NCBI RefSeq assembly: GCF_001905825.1
Contig: NZ_LIVV01000005.1
Location: 140,594-204,593 of the forward strand
Direction: 5' to 3'
Origin: Streptomyces sp. CB02009
GTDB lineage: Bacteria; Actinomycetota; Actinomycetes; Streptomycetales; Streptomycetaceae
DNA length: 64,000 nucleotides
A program made the translations under genes and the position numbers. The notes beneath the pieces are model-generated. The model made no database searches, was not told the DNA's origin, and saw only the letters and a program-made list of their open reading frames with translations. This document shows positions 1 to 9,684 of this stretch, in pieces. The first letter of the stretch is position 1. Each line of letters starts with the position of its first letter.

Positions 1-219
1 GGCTTGGGTTCCGGCTTCGGCTCAGGCTTCGGCTCAGGCTTGGGCTCAGGCTTGGGCTCAGGCTTGGGTTCCGGCTTCGGCTCAGGCTTCGGCTCAGGCT
101 TCGGCTCAGGCTTCGGCTCGGGAAGCGTCGGGTCCACGGGGTCCGTCGGCCACGTCGGGTCCGTCGGGTCCGTCGGGTCGACCGGGTCCGTCGGATCCGT
201 CGGCTGGGTCGGGAGCTCC
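1..219 (-). repeat. Coding tandem repeats: Pro-Glu-Pro-Lys and Pro-Thr-Asp linker
   Basis: Two repeat blocks lie inside the hydrolase gene. Positions 1-120 are about ten copies of a 12-base unit encoding Glu-Pro-Lys-Pro (minus strand). Positions 124-219 are 9-base units encoding Pro-Thr-Asp. Such low-complexity linkers are known in secreted actinobacterial enzymes and are prone to copy-number change and assembly collapse. Confidence 0.85.
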
Positions 220-1226
220 GGCTCCGTGCCGTAGAGCATCTGGCGGAACGTCTGCGACGACCGGGGATTGTCGTCGCACTGCCAGACGCCGTGCGGGCAG
301 TAATCGGTGATCGTGTGATACAGCGGCTTGTGCTGCTTCATCCACTCCAGCATGCGCCGCATGTATTCCGGGTTGTCGCCGTTACGGAAGAGCCCCCATT
401 CGGGATAGGAGATCTCCTTTCCGTGCTCGGCGGCGAAATCGACCTGCTTCTGCAGTCCGTACGGTTCGCTGACGTGCTGGTCGAAACTCGATCCCCGAGG
501 CTGGTCGTACGAGTCCATCCCGATGATGTCGACGACGTCGTCGCCCGGATAGCACTCGGTCCACGGAACGGCATCGCGGCCGCGGCTCGGGTTGAAGTCG
601 AAGCGGAACTCCTGGCCGGGGACGGCACGCATCGCGGTGACGATCCGGTTCCAGTACTTCTTCCACGAGGTCGGGTCGGGCGCACAGCGGTGGGTGTACG
701 TCGTCCCGTTCATCTCCCAGCCGAGGTTGACGACCGTGTCGGCCGCCCGCAGCCGGACGAGCCGCTCGGCGAGGGCCGTGAAGTGGTGGTCGAAGTACCC
801 GGCGGCGCCGAGCTGGAGCTGGCGGCGGACCTCGGCGTCGGAGACGCCGGCCTCGTTGCGCTCCAGCATGGGGACGTTGAGGACGAACAGGCGGTCGGCC
901 TTCTCGTTGCGCCAGTCCGCCCAGGCGTCGAGGAAGCCGGGCGGGCCCTCGATGTTCTTCCAGAGGTCGCCGGGGAGGTAGGTGTGGCCGACCCGGAGTT
1001 CGCGCCCGCCGAGCCACTGCTGCAGCTGCTCGATGCGGGCGACCCCGAGGTCGCCCGAGTCGAGGAAGGCTCCCATGGCGCTGGAGAGAGTCGGTCCGGG
1101 GTCCGTCGTCGTTACTGGTTCGGAGGCGCGCGCGGGGGACGCGAGCACGACTGAGCCCGAAGCGAGGAGACCGGCGGTGAACACCCCCAGCCACACTCTC
1201 GATGGTCGCCGATGTGTAGCCGCCAT
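1..1226 (-). CDS. Secreted GH26-like glycoside hydrolase (partial, C-terminus beyond window)
   Basis: Read directly from the minus strand; the frame is open to the window edge, so the 3' end is missing. ATG at 1226 has a GAAGGAG ribosome site 7 nt upstream. The protein opens with an Arg-rich n-region, a hydrophobic stretch and an ASPARA-type signal peptidase site at about residues 30-36. A catalytic domain follows, with NLGWEMNG (family acid/base Glu, about residue 165) and SYPEWG (family nucleophile Glu, about residue 260); these paired motifs are typical of GH26 beta-mannanase-like enzymes. After about residue 330 comes a Pro-Thr-Asp linker and then Glu-Pro-Lys-Pro repeats, which look like a wall-spanning or cell-surface spacer. 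Substrate is not provable; mannan or a self-made extracellular polysaccharide are candidates. Confidence 0.82.
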   Translation of the reverse strand, partial: MAATHRRPSRVWLGVFTAGLLASGSVVLASPARASEPVTTTDPGPTLSSAMGAFLDSGDLGVARIEQLQQWLGGRELRVGHTYLPGDLWKNIEGPPGFLDAWADWRNEKADRLFVLNVPMLERNEAGVSDAEVRRQLQLGAAGYFDHHFTALAERLVRLRAADTVVNLGWEMNGTTYTHRCAPDPTSWKKYWNRIVTAMRAVPGQEFRFDFNPSRGRDAVPWTECYPGDDVVDIIGMDSYDQPRGSSFDQHVSEPYGLQKQVDFAAEHGKEISYPEWGLFRNGDNPEYMRRMLEWMKQHKPLYHTITDYCPHGVWQCDDNPRSSQTFRQMLYGTEPELPTQPTDPTDPVDPTDPTDPTWPTDPVDPTLPEPKPEPKPEPKPEPKPEPKPEPKPEPKPEPKPEPKPEPK

Positions 1227-1384
1227 GGCCGCTCCTTCGCGTCGTACGCGTTTTGATGATCCGTCAATCCGATGCTCCGAAAGTATTCCTAATGAGCCGA
1301 CCGTGAACTCGGCTTCCCCCTGATCAGTAGTCCATTAGAGGATTTGATCGCCCAGTTGGGGCACCCCGAGATGAAGGGCATGCC

Positions 1385-2746
1385 GTGCTGCGTCGTCAGA
1401 GTTTCGACACCAGCGTTCCCACCGTCCTTGTACGGATCGACCGGAATCCCTTCCATCACGGCACCCTCGGCGCCGCGCGCTCACTGGGCCGGGCGGGAAT
1501 TCCGGTCCACGCGGTCATCGAATCGAGCACCAGCCCGGTCGCCCGCTCCCGATATCTCCGGTCGACCCGCGCGAGTCCCGGGACGCCCACCGCCAACGAG
1601 CTGACCGCGCTCCTCCACCGGTACGCGGACGAGATCGACGGGGAGTCGGCGCGGGCACCCGACGCCGCGTCAACTCCCCTCCTCGTGCTTCCCCTGGACG
1701 ACGTGAGCGCCCTCGCCCTGGCGCGCCGCCGCGCCGAGCTCTCCCCGCGCCTCCTGCTCCCCGAGCAGACCGAGGAGCAGCTGCTGCAGGTCGCGGACAA
1801 GGCGGCGCTCGCCGAGACCTGCGCGGAGCTCGGCCTGCCCCATCCCCGTACCGAACTTCCCGCCGGATCCGACGAGGCCGCCGCGATGGCCTGGTCGCTC
1901 GGCCTGCCGGTGGTCGCCAAGTGGAGCCGTCCCTGGCTGCTTCCGGCCTGCGGCGGGCTGCGGAGCACCTCGATCGTGCGGTCCCTCGCCGAGGTGCGGG
2001 AGCTGTACGCCCGGAGCCCGGAGGCAGGCAGCCGGCTGCTGCTCCAGGAACTCCTCCCGGCCGGCCGTGACCTGGACTGGTTCTTCCACGGCTACGTGGC
2101 CGCGGACGGCGGCTGTACGACGGGGGCGACGGGCCGCAAGGAGCGGTCCTGGCCGGACGGGGCCGGGCTCACCGCGGTGGGCCGCTGGGCGGCGAACCCG
2201 GCCGTCGAGCGGGCGGCCCGCGAGCTGTTCGAGGCGCTCGGCTACCGGGGCGTGTGCGACCTGGACTTCCGGATGAACCGGTCGACGGGCGCGTACCACC
2301 TGCTCGACTTCAATCCCCGGCCCGGCGCGCAGTTCCGGCTCTTCGCCGACGCGGACGGCCTGGACGTGGTGCGGGCGCTCCACCTGGACCTCACCGGGCG
2401 TCCCGTACCGCCGCACTCCCCCGCGTGCGGCCGCCGGTTCGTGGTCGAGAACTACGCGGCGCTGTCGCTCCTCACCTCCCCGCGCCGCCGTCGCGCGGAC
2501 GGAGCCGGGACCGGTGCCGGTGCCGGTGCCGGGTGCGAGGGCCCGTCGCAGCGGACCGAGTACGCCTGGTGGGCGGCCGACGACCCGGCACCGGCGTTCG
2601 CGATGGGCCTCGCCTGGTTCGGGCACCTGCTGCGCAGGGCGGTGGCCTCGGCGCGCCGCTTCCTCAGCTCCCTGCGGACGCGTCCGCCGCTGGGCCCGAC
2701 GACGCCGCGGGCCCGCAGCTCCTCCCAGCAGCTCACCCCACGATGA
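1385..2746 (+). CDS. ATP-grasp ligase (carboxylate-amine ligase-like)
   Basis: A 453-residue protein from a GTG start, with GAAGGGC well placed upstream. An N-terminal pre-ATP-grasp fold includes a Gly-rich turn at HHGTLGAARSLGRAGIPV; the ATP-grasp core spans about 130-330. Lys in VVAKWSRP and the LLLQELLPAG strand fit nucleotide binding, and DLDFRMN...HLLDFNPRPG supplies the metal-binding acidic residues. ATP-grasp enzymes join a carboxylate to an amine or similar nucleophile through an acyl phosphate. The C-terminal 60 residues are basic and low complexity. Its stop sits 14 bases before the next gene's start, so both are probably co-transcribed. The substrate cannot be named; amino-acid ligation in a small natural product or polysaccharide decoration are both possible. 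Confidence 0.8.
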   Translation: MLRRQSFDTSVPTVLVRIDRNPFHHGTLGAARSLGRAGIPVHAVIESSTSPVARSRYLRSTRASPGTPTANELTALLHRYADEIDGESARAPDAASTPLLVLPLDDVSALALARRRAELSPRLLLPEQTEEQLLQVADKAALAETCAELGLPHPRTELPAGSDEAAAMAWSLGLPVVAKWSRPWLLPACGGLRSTSIVRSLAEVRELYARSPEAGSRLLLQELLPAGRDLDWFFHGYVAADGGCTTGATGRKERSWPDGAGLTAVGRWAANPAVERAARELFEALGYRGVCDLDFRMNRSTGAYHLLDFNPRPGAQFRLFADADGLDVVRALHLDLTGRPVPPHSPACGRRFVVENYAALSLLTSPRRRRADGAGTGAGAGAGCEGPSQRTEYAWWAADDPAPAFAMGLAWFGHLLRRAVASARRFLSSLRTRPPLGPTTPRARSSSQQLTPR

Positions 2747-2760
2747 AGGCGGAAGGCACG

Positions 2761-4029
2761 ATGTCGAAGTCGATGTACGACCTGGTGGTCGTCGGGGCCG
2801 GGCCGTACGGTCTGTCCGTGGCCGCGCACGCGGCCGCCCACGGCCTGCGCCTGCGGACCTTCGGCCGCTCGATGGAGTCCTGGCACGCGATGCCCTCGGG
2901 CATGTTCCTGAAGTCGGAGCCCTGGGCGTCCCACCTCTCCGACCCGGAGCGGGCCTACGGACTGGACGCCTACGCCGCCACGCGCGGGGTGCGCGCCACG
3001 CACGGGGTGCCGCTGCCGGTGGACTTCTTCGCCGCGTACGGCGACTGGTTCGCCCGGCAGGCGGTGCCCGCGCTCGACGAGCGGCTGATCGACGCGGTCG
3101 CGCCCGGCGCGGACGGCTTCGAGCTGCGCGCCGAGGACGGCGAGCCGCTGCGGGCGAGGACGGTGGCGCTGGCGGTCGGCGTCCTGCCGTTCATGGAGAT
3201 CCCGGGGCCGCTGCGGGGCCTGCCCCGGCATTACGTCACCCACTCCAGCCACCACGGGGAGCTGGACCGCTTCGCCGGCCGGGACGTGACCGTCGTCGGG
3301 GCCGGGCAGGCCGCACTGGAGACGGCCGCGCTCCTCGTCGAGGGGGGCGCCGCGACCGTACGGATCCTCGCCCGCGCGGACCGGCTGAACTGGAACACGC
3401 TGCCCCCGGCCCTCGACCGGGGCCCGTGGCCGAGCGTGCGCGCGCCGCACACGGGGCTCGGCTGCGGCTGGCGGAACAAGCTGTACGCGGACTCCCCGGG
3501 CGTCTTCCGCCGGCTGCCGGCCGGGACGCGTGAGCGGATCTTCGACTCGGCGCTCGGCCCGGCGGGTGCCTGGTGGCTGCGGGAGCGGTTCGCCGCGGTC
3601 GGGGACGTACGCCTCGGGCAGCGGATCACCGCGGCGGCGGTGACGGGGGACGGGCGGCTGCGGCTCGACGTGACCGGGCCGGAGGGGGCCGCGGTCCTGG
3701 AGACCGACCATGTCGTCGCGGCCACCGGGTTCACCCCGAGCCTGGACCGGGCCGGTGTGCTCTCGCCCGAGCTGCGCGGCGCGTTGCGGACGGTCGGCGC
3801 GGGCGGCGCCCCGGAGGTCGGCCGTCTCTTCGAGTCCTCGTGGCCGGGCCTGTTCCTGGCCGGGCTGCTCACCGCTCCTTCGTACGGTCCGTCGATGCGG
3901 TTCGTCTTCGGCGCGGAGTACACGGCGGGGCGTCTGGTGCGCGGGGTGCGGCGGCGGTTGCGGACGGGGGCCCGGGGCGGGGCGGTGGGCCGGCCGCGTA
4001 CGGGCGGGAAGGCGCCGGTCTCGGCATGA
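2761..4029 (+). CDS. FAD/NAD(P)-dependent monooxygenase-like oxidoreductase
   Basis: A 422-residue flavoprotein. The N-terminal FAD-binding Rossmann motif VVVGAGPYGLSVAAHA is at about 8-24, a second dinucleotide motif VVGAGQAALETAALL lies near 178-195, and an ATGF signature (VVAATGFTPSL) near 320 is typical of flavin-containing and N-hydroxylating monooxygenases. ATG 2761 is chosen because GGAAGG lies 5 bases upstream; an earlier in-frame ATG at 2743 overlaps the ATP-grasp stop (ATGA) but has no Shine-Dalgarno. The coupling to an ATP-grasp ligase suggests a two-step tailoring pathway, for example oxidation of the ligase product. The reaction itself is not determinable from sequence. Confidence 0.78.
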   Translation: MSKSMYDLVVVGAGPYGLSVAAHAAAHGLRLRTFGRSMESWHAMPSGMFLKSEPWASHLSDPERAYGLDAYAATRGVRATHGVPLPVDFFAAYGDWFARQAVPALDERLIDAVAPGADGFELRAEDGEPLRARTVALAVGVLPFMEIPGPLRGLPRHYVTHSSHHGELDRFAGRDVTVVGAGQAALETAALLVEGGAATVRILARADRLNWNTLPPALDRGPWPSVRAPHTGLGCGWRNKLYADSPGVFRRLPAGTRERIFDSALGPAGAWWLRERFAAVGDVRLGQRITAAAVTGDGRLRLDVTGPEGAAVLETDHVVAATGFTPSLDRAGVLSPELRGALRTVGAGGAPEVGRLFESSWPGLFLAGLLTAPSYGPSMRFVFGAEYTAGRLVRGVRRRLRTGARGGAVGRPRTGGKAPVSA

Positions 4030-4033
4030 GCGA

Positions 4034-4075
4034 GGGCCGGCCCCCGGGGAGCGGACGCTCTCCCGGGGCCGGCCC
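4034..4075. terminator. Strong hairpin between convergent genes
   Basis: GGGCCGGCCCCCGGGGA pairs with TCTCCCGGGGCCGGCCC around a short loop. It lies between the monooxygenase gene (plus) and the chaplin gene (minus) and could serve both. Confidence 0.7.
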
Positions 4076-4099
4076 CTGTGTCTGCGTGCCGCGGAGGGC

Positions 4100-4333
4100 T
4101 CAGACGTTGGCGCAGGTGTTGAACGCGGCCGGGTTCAGCGCACCGATGACGTTCACGCTGTTGCCGCAGACGTTGATCGGCACGTGGATCGGGATCTGGA
4201 CGACGTTGCCGGAGAGGACGCCCGGCGAACCGACGGCGATTCCCTCGGCGCCCGCGTCGGCGAAGGCGGGGGTCGCCGCACCCATGGCCATGATGATTCC
4301 GGCGACGACGGCAGCAGCCTTCTTACAGTTCAT
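4100..4333 (-). CDS. Short chaplin (amyloid-forming hydrophobic aerial surface protein)
   Basis: A 77-residue secreted protein: signal peptide MNCKKAAAVVAG...ATPAFA (about 1-30), then a single chaplin domain. The domain has the family signature GVLSGNVVQIPIHVP, the Cys pair NVCGNSVNVIG...NTCAN and the GALNPA turn. Chaplins are exported, assemble into amyloid fibrils and lower surface tension so that aerial hyphae can leave the medium. Presence of two Cys and no LPXTG tail makes it the short class (ChpD-H type), not wall-anchored. The internal Met (4333) rather than the upstream one (4363) is chosen because the signal peptide begins there. It lies next to rodlin genes, which act in the same surface layer. 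Confidence 0.93.
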   Translation of the reverse strand: MNCKKAAAVVAGIIMAMGAATPAFADAGAEGIAVGSPGVLSGNVVQIPIHVPINVCGNSVNVIGALNPAAFNTCANV

Positions 4334-4448
4334 TTCGTCTGCATCCTTTCGGTGGCGGAACACTTTTCACGCAACACAACGATCATGTCGTGCAAAGGAA
4401 ACCCGCGAAATCGACGAGTTCCGTTCTTTCACTCCATTGCGCGCACGG

Positions 4449-4488
4449 ACAGGGCCGGAGGGAACGCGATCGTTCCCTCCGGCCCTGT
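4449..4488 (-). terminator. Perfect 18-bp stem terminator after rodlin
   Basis: ACAGGGCCGGAGGGAACG and its exact reverse complement flank the loop CGAT; pairing can extend further outward into GCGCAC/GTGCGC. It lies just downstream of the minus-strand rodlin stop and upstream of the chaplin start. Confidence 0.85.
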
Positions 4489-4503
4489 CGTGCGCGCGAC
4501 GGA

Positions 4504-4917
4504 TCAGCCGTTGTAGGCGCCGTTCCCGGAGAGGACCGGGATGTCCTCCAGGAGGTGCGACAGCGGCTCGTCACCCTTGGCCTGGGTGGAGTTCTCCGCG
4601 CACTGCTGGTTCTGCGGGGAGGAGAGGACGTTGATGTCCTGGACCGCGACCGGGACGAGGACGCCGACGACCGAGCCGACGTTGCCCTTGACCGGGACGC
4701 CGAGGCAGAGCTTGTTCAGCGAGCCCTGGACGGCCGAGAACTGGGGGCTCATGTCGCCCACGGTCTTGGAGTTGCCGAACGACTGGCTCGCGGCGTTGCC
4801 GCTGAGCGAGGTGGTGCCGCCGTCGTCGGCGATGGCGAGCGCCGGGGAGGCCGCCGCAGCAGAAGCGCCGACAACAGAGGCCGTCACAGCCGCAGCCGCC
4901 ATAATCTTCTTGATCAC
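4504..4917 (-). CDS. rdlB: Rodlin (RdlA/RdlB family)
   Basis: A 137-residue secreted protein from a GTG start at 4917 (first residues MIKKIMAAAAVTASVVG), the same start context as its divergent paralogue. A signal peptide ends near ASPALA, and the mature part shows rodlin hallmarks: ADDGGTTSLSGN, MSPQFS.VQGSLNKLC, INVLSSPQNQQC and a C-terminal LSGNGAYNG. Two conserved Cys are present. Rodlins arrange chaplin fibrils into paired rodlets on aerial hyphae and spores. It is divergent from another rodlin across about 218 bp, as rdlA and rdlB are in S. coelicolor; which of the two is A or B is arbitrary here. It diverges from its paralogues (NAASQSFGNSKT versus NGAHQEYGNSAT). Confidence 0.93.
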   Translation of the reverse strand: MIKKIMAAAAVTASVVGASAAAASPALAIADDGGTTSLSGNAASQSFGNSKTVGDMSPQFSAVQGSLNKLCLGVPVKGNVGSVVGVLVPVAVQDINVLSSPQNQQCAENSTQAKGDEPLSHLLEDIPVLSGNGAYNG

Positions 4918-5135
4918 GGTGATTCCGTTCCTGTTCCCACCAATCGACGTGATTGATGCGACGGGATCAACTGCGCGCGGGGGCCGAGGTTCCGGCGCTT
5001 CACCCGTTCGACTGGCCCCTCGTTTAGCGCTGCCGAGTGCGCTCCGCCAAGGGGGTGACACAGCGGAACCCTTGCGTCCAGAGCCAGTTGATCAGGCAGC
5101 TCCCTGCACGGAGCCGGTTCTAGAAGGGAACTCCC
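4918..5135. promoter_or_regulatory. Divergent rodlin promoter region
   Basis: This 218-bp intergenic stretch between two head-to-head rodlin genes must carry both promoters. The right side ends in AGAAGGGAACTCCC before GTG 5136, a good ribosome site. I could not identify a confident sigma-specific box. In S. coelicolor rodlin expression is restricted to aerial growth, so developmental control is likely here. Confidence 0.5.
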
Positions 5136-5546
5136 GTGATCAAGAAGGTTATGGCCACTGCGGCCGCAGCCGTCTCCATCGTCGGCGCCACCGCCGCCGT
5201 TGCCTCTCCCGCGCTCGCCATCTCCAACGACGGCGGCACCACGTCGCTCAGCGGCAACGGCGCCCACCAGGAGTACGGCAACTCCGCCACGTACGGCAAC
5301 ATGAGCCCCCAGTTCGCGCTGGTCCAGGGCTCGCTGAACAAGCCGTGCATCGGCCTGCCGGCCAAGGTCAACGCCGGTTCGCTCATCGGGGCCATCCCGA
5401 TCGCGGTCCAGGACATCAACGTCCTGTCCTCCCCGCAGAACCAGCAGTGCACCGAGAACTCCACCCAGGCCAAGGGTGACGAGGCGCTCTCGCACATCCT
5501 GGACGACATCCCGATCCTCTCGGGCAACGGCGTCGGCAACAACTGA
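5136..5546 (+). CDS. rdlA: Rodlin (RdlA/RdlB family)
   Basis: A 136-residue secreted rodlin starting at GTG with AGAAGGG upstream. Signal peptide MIKKVMATAAAAVSIVG...ASPALA, then SNDGGTTSLSGNGAHQEYG, MSPQFALVQGSLNKPC, VNAGSLIGAIPIAVQDIN and SSPQNQQCTENSTQ. It matches the third rodlin (7097) more closely than its divergent partner (4917), suggesting a later duplication or gene conversion. The role is aerial rodlet layer assembly with chaplins. A terminator hairpin follows 33 bases after the stop. Confidence 0.94.
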   Translation: MIKKVMATAAAAVSIVGATAAVASPALAISNDGGTTSLSGNGAHQEYGNSATYGNMSPQFALVQGSLNKPCIGLPAKVNAGSLIGAIPIAVQDINVLSSPQNQQCTENSTQAKGDEALSHILDDIPILSGNGVGNN

Positions 5547-5579
5547 CGTCCCGCCTTCGCGCGACGACGTCCACACGTC

Positions 5580-5605
5580 AGGGGCCGCCCTCCGGGGCGG
5601 CCCCT
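5580..5605 (+). terminator. Rho-independent terminator after rodlin
   Basis: AGGGGCCGCCC / GGGCGGCCCCT stem with a TCCG loop, followed by TTTCG. Confidence 0.85.
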
Positions 5606-5636
5606 TTCGTCTGCTCCGTACCGGGCCGGCCCGTCG

Positions 5637-5843
5637 CTACCAGGTCGGCCAGACCGGGGTCGCCATCAGGCGCTCCCACTCGCGGTCGGGCATCCCCGGC
5701 ACCGTCCGGCCCGCCTGCACCCACTGGGTCACGAGTGAGGAATAGAGGGGGAAAGGTGTGCGGTCGGCCGGGGCCGGGTCGCTCACATATCGGCTCTTCG
5801 GAATGAAGGCCATCCGTTCCCATTTCCCGGGATCCGGCGCCAT
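5637..5843 (-). CDS. 68-residue conserved-looking hypothetical protein
   Basis: Not recognised as a named family. A strong AAGGAG ribosome site sits 7 bases before ATG 5843, which together with codon use makes a real gene likely. The product is a soluble, aromatic-rich small protein: MAPDPGKWERMAFIPKSRY at the N-terminus, then DPAPADRTPFPLYSSLVTQW and AGRTVPGMPDREWERLM. The Leu-Val-x-Gln-Trp and Pro-x-Arg-x-Trp-Glu pattern looks like a compact helical protein. There is no signal peptide or membrane segment. It is transcribed divergently from the LytR-CpsA-Psr gene and convergently with the rodlin terminator. Confidence 0.7.
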   Translation of the reverse strand: MAPDPGKWERMAFIPKSRYVSDPAPADRTPFPLYSSLVTQWVQAGRTVPGMPDREWERLMATPVWPTW

Positions 5844-5961
5844 CTTCGCTCCTTCCGCTGCGATTCCCGCATCATTCCACAGGCGTCGCGGGAGAGTGAT
5901 TCGTCCTGTTCATGTCGCGTCGCGTATCTGTGTGCGAGAGTGATCGAATTACCGTGCGGGC

Positions 5962-7002
5962 ATGAAATTCCCGCGATCACGGCGCCCCCGACGTCCGCTG
6001 CTCGTCCCGGCGGTGCTCGCCGCCGTCGCCGCCCTCGCCCCCGGCGCCCTCGCCGCCGCCCCCACCGGTCTCCCCGCCCCCGCACAGGGGCTGAACCTCC
6101 TCGTGGTCGGCATCGACAGCCGCAAGGGGCTCACCGCGGCGGAGAAGGAACGTTTCCGGCTCGGCGGGAAGGAGTGCGACTGCACGGACGTCATGATGCT
6201 CGTGCACGTCTCGGCCGGGAACGACCGCGTCGACGTGGTGAGCCTGCCCCGCGACTCGCTCACCTCCTTCCCCGACCGGCACCGCGACCGGCGCACCGGA
6301 AAGCTGCACGCCGCCCACCAGGCGAAGATCAACGGAGCCTGGTCGGAAGGCGGCTCCGCCTTCGCCGTGGAGACCGTCGAGTCGATGACGGGGCTGCCCG
6401 TCCACCGCTACCTGGAGATCGACTTCCGGCGCTTCATGGACACCGTGGACCGCGTCGACGGCGGCGTCCCCATCTGTACGGAGAAGGCCCTCAAGGACCC
6501 GGCCACCGGCATCGACCTGCAGCCCGGGACCAGGCCGGTCGGCGGCGGCGAGGCGCTCCAGTACGTGCGGTCGCGGAAGGCCGACGGGCAGATGGACTTC
6601 GGCCGCATCCGGAAGCAGCAGAAGTTCGTGGTGAACACCCTGGAGCGGCTCCGCGAGGACGTCCTCCACCACCCCGGCCGGCTGAAGGAACTCGCGGAGA
6701 CCCTGCGCGGGACGGGCGCGACCGCACGCGGGATCACCGCGCCCGAGCTGGTCCGGCTCGCCTGGCGGCTGCGGAACCTGCGCCCGGACCGTACGGAGTT
6801 CGCCACCGTGCCCGTACGCGGCTTCCACCCGGTCATCGCCGGTGTCGGGTCCACCGTCGCCTGGGACGAGGAGGGGGCGGCCGAGGTCTTCCGGCGGCTG
6901 CGCGAGGACCGGCCGCTGCCGGCGGCGGACGAGGTCGCGCCCAGCCAGGTCTCCGCCGCCACCTACCGGCCGGCGCCGGGGGCTTCGCTCATCTGCCCGT
7001 AG
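5962..7002 (+). CDS. LytR-CpsA-Psr (LCP) family cell-wall glycopolymer transferase
   Basis: A 346-residue protein: Arg-rich N-terminus with one hydrophobic segment (about 12-34), then an LCP domain with LNLLVVGIDSR, CTDVMMLVHV, VVSLPRDSL, KINGAWSEGG and the RSRKADGQMDFGRIRKQQKFV motif carrying the Arg/Asp residues that bind polyprenyl pyrophosphate and metal. LCP enzymes transfer teichoic-acid-like or capsular glycopolymers from a lipid carrier to peptidoglycan outside the membrane. The start has a weak ribosome site. Its position between rodlin genes suggests a role in envelope remodelling during aerial growth, but this is inference. The usual acidic pair in the first catalytic segment (GIDSR, CTD) is present. 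Confidence 0.88.
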   Translation: MKFPRSRRPRRPLLVPAVLAAVAALAPGALAAAPTGLPAPAQGLNLLVVGIDSRKGLTAAEKERFRLGGKECDCTDVMMLVHVSAGNDRVDVVSLPRDSLTSFPDRHRDRRTGKLHAAHQAKINGAWSEGGSAFAVETVESMTGLPVHRYLEIDFRRFMDTVDRVDGGVPICTEKALKDPATGIDLQPGTRPVGGGEALQYVRSRKADGQMDFGRIRKQQKFVVNTLERLREDVLHHPGRLKELAETLRGTGATARGITAPELVRLAWRLRNLRPDRTEFATVPVRGFHPVIAGVGSTVAWDEEGAAEVFRRLREDRPLPAADEVAPSQVSAATYRPAPGASLICP

Positions 7003-7096
7003 TCCGTCCGGTGGACTTCGCGGAACCTCCGCACCGCTGACCAGTTGATCAGCACGGCTCGGCACTCAGCGGGCCACGATCCGAAAGGCCTGAACA

Positions 7097-7504
7097 ATGA
7101 AGAAGCTGTTGGCTACGGCTGCTGTGGCCGCGTCGGTGCTCGGCGCGACGGCGGCGGGTGCCGGACAGGCGCTCGCCATCGCCGACGACGGTGGCACCAC
7201 GTCGCTCAGCGGCAACGGCGCCCACCAGGAGTTCGGCAACTCCGCCACCCACGGCAACATGAGCCCGCAGTTCGCGCTCGTTCAGGGCTCCCTGAACAAG
7301 CCCTGCGTCGGCCTGCCGGCCAAGGTCAACGCCGGTTCGCTGGTCGGCCTCGTCCCGATCGCGGTCCAGGACGTCAACGTCCTGTCCTCCCCGCAGAACC
7401 AGCAGTGCACCGAGAACTCCACCCAGGCCAAGGGTGACGAGCCGCTCTCGCACATCCTCAGCGACATCCCCGTGCTGTCCGGCAACGGCGCCGGCAACAG
7501 CTGA
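7097..7504 (+). CDS. Third rodlin
   Basis: A 135-residue secreted rodlin, ATG with GAAAGG 9 bases upstream. Signal peptide MKKLLATAAVAASVLG...AGQALA; mature protein ADDGGTTSLSGNGAHQEFG, MSPQFALVQGSLNKPC, SSPQNQQCTENSTQ and a terminal LSGNGAGNS. It is nearly identical to the 5136 rodlin in the mature region, including the same DNA over long stretches, which indicates recent duplication. S. coelicolor has two rodlins as I recall, so a third copy separated by an LCP gene is noteworthy. A different ribosome site and start codon suggest independent expression tuning. Confidence 0.93.
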   Translation: MKKLLATAAVAASVLGATAAGAGQALAIADDGGTTSLSGNGAHQEFGNSATHGNMSPQFALVQGSLNKPCVGLPAKVNAGSLVGLVPIAVQDVNVLSSPQNQQCTENSTQAKGDEPLSHILSDIPVLSGNGAGNS

Positions 7505-7525
7505 GCGACGACGCACGGCACGGCG

Positions 7526-7563
7526 CGGCCCCGCCGCCCCTCCTCGGAGGGGTTGCGGGGCCG
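7526..7563 (+). terminator. Terminator between third rodlin and YyaL-like gene
   Basis: CGGCCCCGC and GCGGGGCCG form the base of a stem whose inner part is CCCCTCC/GGAGGGG; it lies between convergent genes. Confidence 0.8.
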
Positions 7564-7580
7564 TCCCCTTTCCAGAGGGC

Positions 7581-9602
<2,022 letters not shown>

Positions 9603-9684
9603 GGTGTCCATCCTGCCCTGCCGCCCCGGAGCCACGCGGGACCCCTGCCCCAGGCGGAGCGGGGTCGGCTCCCGCGGGGCGTCG

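Noticed and set aside
2743..2760. Earlier ATG for the monooxygenase gene overlapping the ATP-grasp stop
   Set aside because: No Shine-Dalgarno, whereas ATG 2761 has GGAAGG; retained as an alternative only.
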